Part shown: one piece after another, positions 1 through 11,305 of the stretch | How the letters are laid out: every line of letters begins with the position of its first letter | Numbering within the stretch: position 1 is the first letter of the stretch | NCBI GenBank assembly: GCA_028023455.1 | Contig: JAQFVV010006221.1 | Coordinates: 455,001-519,000 of the forward strand | Origin: Epiperipatus broadwayi | Taxonomy: Eukaryota; Onychophora; Udeonychophora; Euonychophora; Peripatidae | Length of the DNA: 64,000 nucleotides | Reading direction: 5' to 3' | Made by a program: the position numbers and the translations under genes | The notes under the pieces: generated by a model | Told to the model about the DNA's origin: nothing | Database searches by the model: none | The model's input: the letters and a program-made list of their open reading frames with translations, nothing else

Positions 1-1500
1 ATAATAGATTTGAAATTTTATATGGGATTAAATTTAAGAGAAACTAAATAATAAATTGTATAAAATAAATTAAAATAGTGGAGCTAGTTTTTCTTATCAA
101 AGATTAAAATTAGATAAATGTACTTAAAAGAATGTATATTTTAATTTGTGTTTGTATGAGTTGTTTACTACAAAAACAACATAAGTAGGCACATTAATAT
201 TAAAGAAAATAGATTTTAAAAATTTAATTAAAAAAAGAAATCTTTATTTTGATTTAAATAAAAACCAGCATAATTAAAAGATTAAGTCTGTTTTAATGTT
301 AAAGTTGCATTTTGTGTTTGGAGAGATTCAAAAACAATGTAAAAATTCAATCAATTCAATAATTATGGTATTTTGAACATTATACGTAAACTGAGGTTAT
401 CTAGGTTAAAGACTTCATCAATGTGTTGAGAGCAAGAGATCAATAATATATATAGTCTGGGATTTCTGGAAATTATAATTCTTGTTTCATTCTACATTAT
501 ACCATCATTATTATGACTAACTAGGACAAAGGAGAAACCACCAGCTGCCCAAATACTATCTTGGATCCATCATTCACGAAACTGAAAAGCTATATGTTTA
601 AAGGCATTCCCTACTTTGAATGCAATTATAGGAAAAAAATGTTTAAATATTTTTAAGAAGGTGCTTTAGACAGGACAATATAGTTGTGCTTTTGGAAAAG
701 AAAGAAAAGTGGTAATGAAATAAATTAAGTAATGCATGCCATCGAGGAAAAAATGCCAACCTGACTAAAAATTCTCACAATGAATGGTAGAAAGAAATTC
801 AGCTCTAAAACAAAGTACTACTGTTGATACTCATATATGTAAACTCTAAGATTACAAAAAAAAAAAAAATTATAGATTAGAATATCCCAAAGCATTAATA
901 ATTTTAATTTTATTTTATGATGGCCTCTGAATATACATATATTAGTTTTATAGCTAACTATATTTATATGATCTAGATATAATTGATAAAAAAGTGAATT
1001 ATGTTGGTTAAAATGTATCAGTGATTGCTGTTTATATATAAATATGAATGATTCTTTTCAAGTTATATTTAAAGAATCTAGAAAACAAAATTAATTTTGT
1101 CTTTTCTTTATATATATAGAATTTGTATCACCTTTTAAAAGATAAATAAAAAAACTAAAAGTATTATCAAAAAAAAAAAATTTTCTTGTAATCTTCAAAT
1201 TGGCAGGAGATATTCAAATTTATGTGCATGCACATGAAAATGTTTAAAATGTGAAATGTCTAAATATTAGTATAAATTAACGCAATTAGAAAAAGAAGTT
1301 GTCCTATTGTCCTTATAATTATTGTAATTTTACATTAAACATATAATATTATTTAAATATAATCAAGAAACTCATCTTGTATGTGAATTGACCAGCACAT
1401 TAATTATCATGCATTAAACTTTTATGTGAGGTTGGACTTATAGTATAAAGGAATTATTTAGATTGTTAATTTGTATAGTTAAAACACTATATTTATGATG
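1..1500. other. AT-rich sequence without recognisable feature
   Basis: No open frame with protein-like composition, no inverted repeat with long arms and no known repeat motif was seen. Only homopolymer A runs and short TA microsatellites. Confidence 0.5.
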
Positions 1501-2048
1501 ATGTCCTTATTAACAATTTATTAAATTCAAGGTCGGATTTTAAAAAAAACCCAATGTTTGGTGGATGCACTCAAATGGTTGCTGGCTGTTGACAATTTTC
1601 TCATTTCACTCAAAACTAATCAATGAGAACAACTCTTCCAGCGCACTCAAATATCTACAGAGTTTTCATCATATTCCTTGAAGACTTAAGTTGGGTAAAC
1701 CTGGATATGTTTCTATCTAATCTTTCCTTCATAACCTTTTCTGGACCATGCATTAGCTTATTGCTCTCTTCATCATATATTGATGATATATCATGATCAC
1801 CTTTACAACTTATTCTCTGAGGCTATATATTGATATAATCTACCAATAGGATTATCATTACATTTAATAAGAGTGTTCTGCATCCCTAATCTTTTATCTT
1901 CTAACATTATAGATATCTTATAATTGAGATTTATCTCCAGTTCCTTCAAACATCTATTTCTTGCTCCAAAATCCTCTTATTAATCTTTCATTTCATTATA
2001 AATCTCTTCTTGCTTTTTATTATGACTTTCTAATTGTTGCAAAGATAA

Positions 2049-2834
2049 TTAATAACTGTCCACTTTATCTTTTAAATCATCTAACTCTCCTATCTTCACT
2101 AGCTCAATGTTACTCAACTCTTCTTGCACACCCTGTAAACTACTCTGTGATTCCTTACATATTTTCTGCAATTTCTTTATCTCATTCTCAGCCTTATTAT
2201 GTTTTTTGCATACCTCTTTATATTCATTTTTCATACAACTTTGCAAATCTTTCACTTCTAATTTCATATTATTTATTTCTAATTTTGATGTCTCTTGGTC
2301 ATCTTTGAAAGCTTTCTTAATCATTATATATTTCTTGTCTAATTCTTTATGCCCAACTTTACAACTTTTAATTTCACTATTCAAGTTTTCAAAACTACTT
2401 TCCAACTTTTCTTGTGATCTATCTAATGGATCTCTCAATTCATTAAACCTGCTATCACAGTTACCATCAGACTCCTTCAATTGAGCATCCAAATTATATT
2501 TAAATTCATCAAACCTTACATTAGTAGCATTCAGTTCGACTTTACACAAATCAATTTTATTATTCATATTTTCTCTTAATTCTTTAGTACCTTTACCTAT
2601 ACCTTCTCTTAGTTCTTTATTTTACTTACTCATATCATCAAATTTATTACTCATAACACTATTCATATCTTCTCTTAGTCTATTAAATTTCTTATCCATA
2701 CCTCCAAATTTATTATCCATATCGTCTCTTAATTTATTATTCATCTCACCAAATTTATTATCCATCAATTCTCTCAGCATTTGAAAGAGAACTCCTTCGG
2801 GTTCTGATAATGCTCCTGCTTTATTAGTTTCCAT
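2049..2834 (-). pseudogene. gag-like coiled-coil ORF of a retrotransposon, broken
   Basis: One 262-codon reading frame starts at the ATG at 2834 and is interrupted by a single in-frame TAA at 2622-2624; reading continues in frame to 2049. The first ~70 residues contain repeated short Asp-Asn-Lys-Phe-Gly-type units, and the rest is a highly charged Lys/Glu/Leu heptad pattern, so an extended coiled coil is expected. Long N-terminal coiled coils preceding capsid are common in Gag proteins of arthropod LTR retrotransposons. About 280 bases upstream is a primer-binding-site-like sequence, which supports that reading. No protease, RT or integrase is visible downstream (2049 to 1). The alternative is a decayed host coiled-coil gene. 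Confidence 0.4.
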
Positions 2835-3114
2835 CCTTAATTATTATTTTAAAGCAAATATAATATCTCTACCTTTCTTTTGGAATAGTTGTAAAATACT
2901 TTAATTTTATTTATTTCCTCATAGAATATATCTACCCATTCAACCTTCCAGCCGTGAACAAAATCCACAAAGAACGACAACAACAATAAAATTTCTAGAT
3001 ATCTTACTTAAACCCCTTAATATAATGCAGTCAGCTATAAAACTCCATTAATGTATATAAATACAATATCACATTTCAGCATATAAGGACTCAAACCTGG
3101 GTCTTTAATCAGTT

Positions 3115-3138
3115 AATCGAGCCCGAGTTGGCGCACCA
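3115..3138 (-). other. primer-binding-site-like sequence upstream of gag-like ORF
   Basis: Read on the minus strand it begins TGGTGCGCCAACTCGGGCTC. That is what reverse transcription primed by the 3' end of a tRNA needs: TGG, a 7-base acceptor strand, then the T-arm with GGGCTCGA. It resembles but does not equal the tRNA-Lys type (TGGCGCCCAACG...). TTGCA lies just before it, a possible LTR end in ..CA. Confidence 0.3.
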
Positions 3139-3273
3139 TTTTGCAACATGATAAAAATGATGATGATGCAAAATTACACATTATTGGCTTTAATTTTCCT
3201 TTTTCAATCATTGACAATAATGTGCAAAGAGAATTTCTTTAATGACACAATCGAGTTATAATCAAGTGAAGAA

Positions 3274-3567
3274 TCAATAGTAGCCCCCTCCCCCCTTTTT
3301 TGATTTACGAAGGCGAAGTTTAAATCGCTTCTTATCATCCACAAGTTGAGTTAATCGATCCTGTAGAATTCCTTGATCTGAAATACGATATCCATAGAAA
3401 CAATGGGGTTTATATCCATCACAAATAAATGAATACAATTCTGGATTTTTTTTAAAACACGGAATATATTTATATAGCTGACCTGCAATACAATGCATTT
3501 TGATGGATTTTTCTTTCTTCCATATATTTGTTATTTCCCCTAAAATTTCATTAGCTAGCTGCCCCAT
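3274..3567 (-). CDS. unrecognised 97-aa ORF
   Basis: ATG at 3567, stop at 3274. The composition is protein-like (4 Cys, 2 His, 1 Trp, many Tyr and Lys). It starts MGQLANEILGEITNIWKKEK and has a central segment MHCIAGQLYKYIPCFKK. The basic tail KKRFKLRLRKSKKGG passes into a G-rich homopolymer. I do not recognise the family. It sits immediately upstream of the primer-binding-site-like sequence, so it would fall in an LTR if that reading is right, or it may be an exon of something else. No splice sites decide this. Confidence 0.3.
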   Translation of the reverse strand: MGQLANEILGEITNIWKKEKSIKMHCIAGQLYKYIPCFKKNPELYSFICDGYKPHCFYGYRISDQGILQDRLTQLVDDKKRFKLRLRKSKKGGGGYY

Positions 3568-3569
3568 TG

Positions 3570-5990
3570 AATGGGCAGATAGTTAAAGTTTTTATTCTTC
3601 TATAGTTTTATAAATTAACCATATAAACCATAAAATTTAATAAATTTTTAAATACCCAAAACGTATTCGTTTTATGCAACAACAAAATGATAACAACTCA
3701 AATTACAGCCTCTCTGTTCTATTTATAAGATACTCTTGATGATATTATTGTTGTCATAACAACTGTTGAAAATCACTCAAATTTAACTCGATAATGAACA
3801 ATTTGTTCAAGAAAATTTTGTCTCCAAAGTAAGTGAAATTGAGATTTTAAAAGAATTGGATATAGTAAAAATGAAATCCTATTTTGCAAGTTTAATATGA
3901 TTTTTCCTTTTTAAACCAAAATAAAGAATTTCTATTATAATTCTAATACATTTTAATGGATATAAATATTTTTGCCTATGTTTTTTTTAATAATAATTTT
4001 CCCCAAATTAATTTACAAACAAATATATGTGAAACATAAAACATTTAATTGTGTAATAGATGTTCCTATGCTGATTATAATAACAGAAATTGAAATGTGT
4101 AATACTTAATAATAATGTTGATTTTATTCAAGTAATCTTTTATGATACACTTAACAATTTCAAAATCTATTTATTTATTTACCTGTTTATATTTCTTTGT
4201 GAGATTGATCATAACAGATTTAGGAATTTGAAACTAGAATTAGGAGTAAACAATATTATTTTAAAGCATTAGGTTGCCATGGTTATCTAGTTCTTTTTAT
4301 TTCAAGATCTCCATTATCCATGGACCAAGTGAGAAGAAAACCAAACAAGATAAACAAACTTCTTTATTTATTTATTTTTAATACTTTGACCTACAGTTAA
4401 TCTGAATACTTACAATATATATACACACACACATACAAAATGCATTCTATCTCTATAAAAATAGGTATCTTTATTTTATTATGCTATGATGCCACTAACC
4501 TTTGTTAACATTATGCGTTATTCAACAATTTTATATTCAGCAGTTTTTTCAAGCCCAAATTAACAGTGAATAAAATCCTCTTGCATAATGAAATAATATG
4601 TCGGTATTTGTAATTTTCTTATTTTGTTATATATCTACCAACATCTGCGAGTGAAAGTAAAGATATCTCTATTTCATGTAGGCAATCAAAGAATATCTAC
4701 CATTTCTTTTTCTTTATCATATTCATTTTATCAAATAAGATTGTTATTATTAATTATAATATTATAATTATTAAACTTTTTTTAAAAAATGTAATACCAA
4801 ATATTTACTTAATACACCACCATTGTTGGTTAGATATGACTACAAGAAATTGCGACAAAAAGATGTGAACTAAATTCTGGTTTTTTGTTCTTGATTTAAA
4901 AAATGTTTATATTTGTTATTACTAAAAAAAAATACATTGAATACCTAGCAATCAATTGTGAAAGGTTCATTATATTTAAATTTTCCATATACTGATATAA
5001 CTTTTTCAATTTGTAATGATTAAACCTTAATATTGCATTCGTTTGTAATATCTTTGTTTTGGGTTTTTTTTGATTCTATTGGAAATGAATAAAATTGTAT
5101 CTATATACTATTAAAGTCTTCATCAGAATCTCTACAATTTACAAATATTGGAAATATTTCACGAATCTAAGAATGAAGCTTTACAGAATGAAAATTTCAG
5201 CATTAGAAAACAGGAATAAATTTTTTTTTTTCTTTACTGAACTAAAAAAAAAATTTACTTTCTTTTTTAAGACCTAACAAAACATTTAAAAACTAGAATT
5301 ACTAACTATTAAATCATCAAAATTTTTCTGGTTAAAAAAATATTCAAATACTATGATTTACTTTATAACTTTTACGTCACAAATATACCAAAAAATAAGC
5401 AGAATAACAAAAACCAATTACAACTAGGTAAATACTTGCATAATCCCATTCAAATCTATTTTTTCAATCACAGTTAATATTTATTGTTTGATTGAACTTG
5501 ATTTTAAAAATTACAGAATGGCACTCTGAAGTGATAACATCAAAATTTGTAAAGTGAAAAACTACGATATTTGTTTACTTTCTTTGTAAATCATACATAT
5601 AATACCAGTTATATTATGCATGATAATTTTTTAAACAGTATATAATATACATGAATATTTATTTAAAAAATTCATATACACAAATTCATTTACATCAAAA
5701 ATAAATTATACCTTGATGGACATTTAAACAAAAATATATTCTAAATGTTTTATAAATAATTTATTAACCACAAGTTTATACAAATTATATAAACACCCAA
5801 ATTATATGTACAATTATCTACATTTTCAAACTACAAAAAAAAAAAAAAGGCAAACAAAAAGAATATATACTTATTTATTTTGCATATGAATTTTTTGTTT
5901 TAGACAGTTTAACTATTAACAAAATATCATTAAAAAAAACTGAAGAGATTCTGACCATGAAGTAAAATAAATTCAAGTTCACTATTTGTT
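3570..5990. other. AT-rich sequence without recognisable feature
   Basis: No gene, long inverted repeat or transposon motif seen; scattered A/T homopolymers only. Confidence 0.45.
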
Positions 5991-5999
5991 TTATTAAAA

Positions 6000-7270
6000 T
6001 ATTAAATGAACACTGTACTTCTTTGTTCTAATGACGTTTTTTATTCTATTAATCGTGGGTTTAAAAGTAGGATATTATTAGTAATGCCAGTAATATTTAT
6101 TTCAAAAGTGCTTTTATAACCACCAAATTTTATGTAAAAGAAACCAGATCTTTTGACTAGGTCTTGTAAAGTTTTATTTTTCTATAGCCTCTCTCTCCTT
6201 TTACGTCTACTATCATCCAGTGATTTTATGAGTTTGTTAATAATTTCTTGATCTTTGGTAAATAAATATTAGCTATAATGAGTATTACTGATTTTGACCA
6301 ACCTGGAATGAATTGCCTTAAATATCATTGAAAGATGGATTTTTTGGCTGCTATTGTTATGAGTTTATTAAATCTATCGTAGCAAGAAAAAACTAATCTA
6401 TTCAAGATATCCTGTATATGCACTCAAGTTAGCTTTTTTTAAATTCCGTCTTGGAACAGGATAAGTTTCAACTATAGGAATGTGAATTTCAAAAGGGAGT
6501 ATGAAAAAAAAAAATCCAATATTAATACATCAGCAGATAATAGAAATCACTTTTAATAGAAACAAAACCATAAATCAGGAATTGTCTCTGCTCACTATTT
6601 GCCTAAACGGAATGTTTTTCCTTTCTTGCCATCATAAAATAACTGCATACTGTTTAATTCCTCCATTCTGAAAATTGACAAACTGCTTAATCTTCATTTG
6701 CATTTCCCCAAAATTTACTATAAAAATTGAAAACTATAAATATAGAAGATGTAGAAAGACCTGAAAAAAGATGTGGCCAGTTTCTATTGGGAAGTTTGTA
6801 AATAATGACTGAATGGAAACTACAATATTGTTGAACTCTTTTCAAAGAAGTTGTTTCCTATGGTTTGAAATAAAAGTAATTATATCATGTTTAAAATGCA
6901 TTCAATCAAGAATCAATATAAATCCAAGGATGTTAAGAAAATGATTAGAAGAATAATGAATTTCTTGAAGTGCAATTACATCAACACTGTGCTGAACAAT
7001 TAATTAATTTATAGAGGATTTCCATTTTTGATATGTTCTCAATGTTAAGTTGAAGTAATTTTATTTCTGTTTCCAAGATGAAAAGACCTTTCTGTACAGC
7101 ATAATACCATGTAGCCATTTTTCATTTCGAAAGCTTGACACCCTCATCGCCCATAATGCTGTTGGAGTTCATAATTTATTTCTTTAAACAAAAGTTTGCA
7201 AGATAAAGACTGGTTTCCATATGGCAATTGCGAAAGTGGATCACATGAAAGTTGCTACTAGCTTAACGAC
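6000..7270 (-). mobile_element. degenerate non-LTR retrotransposon (endonuclease to pre-RT region)
   Basis: Read on the minus strand and allowing frameshifts. Near 7000 there is a fragment QLNIENISK...SVDVIALQE, which matches the start of apurinic-like endonuclease domains (N-I-x-G-I-S...D-V-I-A-L-Q-E-T-H). At 6420-6300 there is FNKLITIAAKKSI...IPGW, and at 6270-6130 EIINKLIKSLDDSRRKR followed by SQKIWFLLHKI. These are the linker motifs (AAK-SIPRG..IPGW; LL-SLD-ARR; FTRSS-KAW-LL-KL) that precede the RT domain in Jockey/CR1-like LINEs. Many stops and shifts show an old dead copy. The RT itself is not visible below 6000. Confidence 0.6.
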
Positions 7271-7793
7271 AGAATTACAATGATTAAAAAGCCAAATATT
7301 TAAGAATTTTTAGGTACCAATTTTTATTGTAAAATCTATTTGTATTGAAACTAATACATTTACTTAAAAACTATTTTTTCTTCAAAATGTAAACAAAAAC
7401 TCGATATAAGACAAAAATATTTTATTTTGTTGTTGTTGTTAAGTATTTTATTTTTTGAATTTCCAAAAGATAAGAACAAAAGTTTAATTCAATTTTTAAA
7501 AAAATTTTAAAAACTGGAAATTCGAAAAAAAAAAATAAAAGTGTCATACTTTCTCTTAGATTATTCAGAAAATTAAATTCAAAAATTTAAGATTTTTTTT
7601 TAAAGCACTAAACCAGATTAGAATCTTAAAATTTCCCATTTGAATAGGAAAGTTATCTTGTAGGTTAACATTCAATTTTAAATAATTACATTTTAAAAAG
7701 TAAAAATAAAATATTTATAATGTAATCCATTTAAACATAAAGTGAAACATATTGTCAATACAAATAGCATGAAAAAGATTAAAAAAAAGTTAC

Positions 7794-7841
7794 CTGTGCA
7801 GAAGAAACATTTAAGTTTCTATTGGCTGAAATCATGGTTGA
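7794..7841 (-). CDS. candidate AMFR 3' micro-exon
   Basis: A 48-base stretch, 16 codons without a stop (STMISANRNLNVSSAQ), bounded by a strong acceptor (a 10-T tract, then ATTATCTTTCAG) and a donor CAG|GTAACT. Both phases are 0, as needed to follow the CUE exon. The Ser/Asn-rich content suits the poorly conserved region after CUE. No homology is recognisable, and it lies 9.3 kb from the CUE exon, so it may be coincidence. Confidence 0.3.
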
Positions 7842-8176
7842 CTGAAAGATAATAAAAAAAAAAAAGTTTTATCAGTAAGTCTTTCTATGTGTAAATATAT
7901 ATATATATAAACAATATTTTCTCAAAGAGATTCTAAAAAAGTGCAATATTAATTGTTTCCAATGGGAAAATAAGGCAGAGAATAGAATATATTGGAGAGC
8001 TATAATTAGGCATAGTGTTGAATTATTTCAGAAAAAAAAAAAATCTGCTGAAGAAATTAAAAGACAGGAATCACAAAATATCAAATAAATAGAAAATTTG
8101 ACCAGTACATTCTATATATAAATGCATTTGTTGATTACAGGTTGGTTTGTATCGTTATTGCAAAACTTATTTCTAG

Positions 8177-8401
8177 ACAAATGAACATTGCTAATTGCTC
8201 AACAAGCTTTGTCATAAATGCTTAGCCAGAGAAAGCATTTAAAATATCTTTGTCAGGAACCCCCCTCCCCCTCCCAAACCTCTGTCCAATGGTTTCGTTC
8301 TTTGGCACTCCTCAGAGGCGTTAGGGTAGCTTCTGAAGTTTCGCTTTCTCTGGCTAAGCATTTATCACAAAGCTTGTTGAGCAATTAGCAATGCTCATTG
8401 T
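8177..8401. mobile_element. 225-bp palindromic MITE
   Basis: Arms of about 60 bases are near-perfect inverted repeats (ACAATGAGCATTGCTAATTG on both ends, continuing through GCTTAGCCAGAGAAAGC). Between them is a C-rich centre (CCCCCCTCCCCCTCCC). Flanks TTATTTCT and TTATATCT may be an 8-bp target-site duplication with one mismatch, as for hAT-type elements. No coding capacity. Confidence 0.65.
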
Positions 8402-9271
8402 TTATATCTTACAAGCTTAAAAGAATGGGGTCATGTGTCTATGACTACTTTTTATTTGATTATTTCTAGAATAGCTTTTTTTTTTTTCTCTCTTTCTTTT
8501 TTCACTAAGACTGTGGCATTATTTATCAGGTTTGTCAACCATAAGGGGTTAAGAGATTTGTTTCCAGCCTGCAGACCCTCTATATTACAATATATATTCT
8601 TTGGAAATGGGAAAAGTATAATTACTGATACTTCATCTAAGTTGATCTATTAAATCATAATATGACTTGCGAAAAAATGTCACTTGCATATCTTAATTTT
8701 GATCTTGAAAATAAAATTTCATGTTACCATTGATGATCAAACAGAACATCCTATTCTATAATTTTTTTCCCCAACGTACTAGATACATTTCAAAGATACA
8801 TCACTTACTTCTAAATGGTTTGCATAAAAGATAATCTGCTAAAGATAGATTTATTTATACTTAATAATGGTAAATGTATAAGGCTCTTAGTGAATAAAGG
8901 GCTATACTGCAGACTTTATGTCAATCCTCTGTGCATTTATTTTTGTTACCAGGCTCTAGCTAGTATAAAATAGACATTGTAGATAGCAATGGTACAAAAT
9001 ATTATCTATTTAATTTTTTATTGTGTGAGAATAGGAACAAATTGATAATAGTTTGGATTAAAAATTTTAAATAAATTTATTAATAACAAGAAAACAAAGA
9101 AATCAATACAATATTTCAAAATTATGTAAACATGTAAATTAGATGTTTTTCTGAAGGTTTGTGATAATGGTGTTCTAGCTGTATTTTTATATTGGACTAT
9201 TTCCATCATCTAATATGTGTGTTGAATGTCTTTAGAAAAGTTTAATTTTTAGTTAAATATTCCAAATGCAT

Positions 9272-9422
9272 TCAACTGTTAGTAATATCACAGCAAACAG
9301 GTTAGTATATGCACCAACTGTTAGTAATATCACAGCAAACAAATGTTAATAATATCACAGCAAACAGGTTAGTATATGCACTAACTGTTAGTAATATCAC
9401 AGCAAACAGGTTAGTATATGCA
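9272..9422 (-). repeat. four ~40-base tandem units inside the SINE
   Basis: Units of about 40 bases (CAACTGTTAGTAATATCACA... ending GTATATGCAC) at 9272-9313, 9314-9341 (shortened), 9342-9380 and 9381-9422. Other SINE copies in the window have one unit, so this is a local expansion. Confidence 0.85.
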
Positions 9423-9463
9423 CAACGTTTCGAGAGGTATTTTTCTCCCCTCTTCTTCAGGTG
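9421..9463 (-). ncRNA. hammerhead-like motif in SINE
   Basis: Minus-strand order: stem I strand CAC, core CTGAAGA, one extra A, stem II GAGGGG/CCTCTC (6 bp with one G-U) around an A-rich loop, GAA, ACGT with U at the cleavage position, stem I strand GTG. The core fits CUGANGA...GAAA. The extra A before stem II departs from the strict consensus, so activity is uncertain. Confidence 0.5.
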
Positions 9464-9720
9464 TTGCTGGCCTGACCAGTGACAGTACTAGCATGGGATT
9501 CGAACCTGGGTCCTTAGATTCTTGATTATTGAAATTTAAGGTAACGCTCTAACCAACTGAGATGGTTGAAAAAAACATATTTGTCCTTTAGTTGAACAAG
9601 TTTTCTTTTTTATACTTTCTTTATTCTCAACTAATATTCATGGAATTATTATTTAGTGAATTATGGATGAAAGAAAATACATTTCAGTGAATAATTTATT
9701 AAACAATACAAAGGGTATTT

Positions 9721-10075
9721 TTGATAGAAAGACTATTCCCAGAGAGGTGTATATTATCCCTTGTTTTTGTAAGAAGGTATATATGTCATAACAGTTTAAG
9801 CTTAAACGAAAGAATAAAAGTGCATAAAGATAAGGTTAGAAATAAATATCTCAGTTCTGCTTTATATATCAATGAAAAAGATACAGACTGCACTATTCGT
9901 TTTGGTGAAGCTAAAATTTTTCTTTGAACAAAATGAAATAAAAAGAGAATTAAAGAATTTTTATTATTAAAAATGTATGGTTCTGAAGCAATTAACTTGT
10001 TTAATAGTTCTTTTAATATTAAGGGTGTATCAGATTGTAAGTGGGAATTGCGGGTAATATGTAATAAAATTTTGT
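9721..10075 (+). pseudogene. unrecognised ORF, probably frameshifted
   Basis: An open frame at 9721-9927 (68 codons) has protein-like composition with NERIKVHKDKVRNKYLSSAL. After its stop, another frame continues protein-like from about 9950 (EFLLLKMYGSEAINLFNSSF) and then CNKILLCFGSLH. This suggests one longer decayed coding region broken by a frameshift. I do not recognise it; a transposon protein is the default guess. Confidence 0.25.
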
Positions 10076-10169
10076 TATGTTTTGGTTCTTTACACTTGAG
10101 TGTGTTTTAGTTTATTTTCTTTGACTAGTACAGTTTAGTTTTGAATTTGGGGTAATTTTGATATATATA

Positions 10170-10500
10170 GTGTATAAGTAAAATGGTGAGTAAAACAGCA
10201 ATAAATAACCTAGTGCAGAACAAAAACTTCTCCAACATTCCTCCAAAAACAAATAATGTAAGTTATGGCTCACCAAGTTAATTAACTAACTGATGGGTGA
10301 TAAGAGTTTTATCAATTTTCTTTTCTTGTTCTATTCTCTAGCTAAGAATAGTTAAATATTTATTTATTAATCAATAATTTACAACTTAAAAATGTGTTTG
10401 AAATCCTCAGTTACTTGGGAAAAATTTTTAAGTTCCACCTGAATTCAAACACAAGATAGTGATTACTGTATGTAAATGCTCTAACACTATATTATAATAC
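10170..10500 (+). repeat. dispersed repeat family R1, copy 1
   Basis: Starts near GTGCAGAACAAAAACTTCTC. Downstream it shares phrases with copies at 51905-52140 and 53325-53640: 'TTCTCTA..TAAGAATA', 'ATTTATTAATCAATAATTTA', 'CTTGGGAAAAATTTTTAAGT', 'GAATTCAAACACAAGAT'. The start resembles the 'TGCAGGACAAAGGCCTCTCC' repeats known from many arthropod genomes. No ORF. Confidence 0.6.
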
Positions 10501-10549
10501 CTTTCATATAAATACTGACATGTTTTAAATGGTTTACCCTTAAAGTCCA

Positions 10550-11060
10550 AAATTTCCATGCATAGGCTATATGCCCAGAAACCCATTTAACAAAATTAAA
10601 TATTCCCATTCTCCAAAACTTCTTATATAACACAATTAACTCATCTATGCCTTACTTATTAGTATCCAATTATTTTTCCAACCCTGATCTTTTTTCCTTC
10701 CATTCAATTTTAATAAAAGCTGCTTTGTTAGTTCCCTATCCTATCTCTATATTCCTCAATTTCATTAAAAAGACCTCAACAAAAAATATAAAATATCTAC
10801 GTCTTCCATTTTCTTTATCATTATATTTCACAGTCTCTAAACAAATTATCCTTGTCTTTTTTTCAATAATCTACACTTCAAAAAATAAGCATTCAATACC
10901 CTTGCTCCTATTTCTACATAAATTTCATTTATAATTTAAAACCCTTATTTAATTTTCATACTTCTTTTTTTCTCTTCATACTTCCCTAATAACAACCCCA
11001 ATATCTTTTATACTGTTTGCAAAAATTGCCATATCAATATCATTAAAATAAAAAAGTCAC
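10550..11060 (-). repeat. pyrimidine-rich repeat R2, copy 1
   Basis: C/T-rich on the plus strand. Shares 'TATGCCCAGAAACC', a TATTCC/CCAA-rich body and 'CTACGTCTTCC' with 57835-58250. The 95-codon open frame inside is explained by this composition. Confidence 0.45.
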
Positions 11061-11099
11061 CAAACTTCCAATTCTATTAGGTGCAAAAGAATTAATAAA

Positions 11100-11175
11100 A
11101 GTGATAATGGATATTCCTGAATATCAAATTTTTAAGGCAACGCTCTAACCAACTGAGCTGTTCTGTCATAGGATA
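11100..11175 (-). mobile_element. SINE head fragment (family S)
   Basis: The minus strand contains AGCTCAGTTGGTTAGAGCG followed by TTGCCTTAAAAATTTG, the same box A region as the SINE at 9133-9575, then stops. Confidence 0.6.
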
Positions 11176-11305
11176 TCCTTGTTTCAATCCAATTTCACAT
11201 TTAACATACATTGATTTTACATCTTTCTACTGATAAATTCATATAAAAACTCTTAATCACTCTTAATGTTCCTAATTCTATTCCCATATTTTCAAGAACA
11301 ATTTA

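Larger units (their letters stand above)
9133..9575 (-). mobile_element. tRNA-headed SINE with hammerhead-like core (family S)
   Basis: On the minus strand a tRNA-like head has box A (CTCAGTTGGTTAGAGCG) and box B (GGTTCGAATCC), with a ~30-base spacer between. It is followed by a body beginning CATGCTAGTACTGTCACTGG, then a hammerhead-like core, then a tail ending near CCTTCAGAAAAACATC. Further copies: 11100-11175 (head only), 14688-15420 and 39113-39690 (inverted pairs). Pol III promoter boxes and dispersed copies define a SINE. The tail of this copy carries an internal 40-base repeat. Confidence 0.8.

Noticed and set aside
2107-2484. 125-codon plus frame rich in Ser/Leu/Phe
   Set aside because: Antisense shadow of the minus-strand coiled-coil frame.
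10647-10934. 95-codon plus frame
   Set aside because: Pyrimidine-rich repeat R2; the hydrophobic translation follows from C/T composition.
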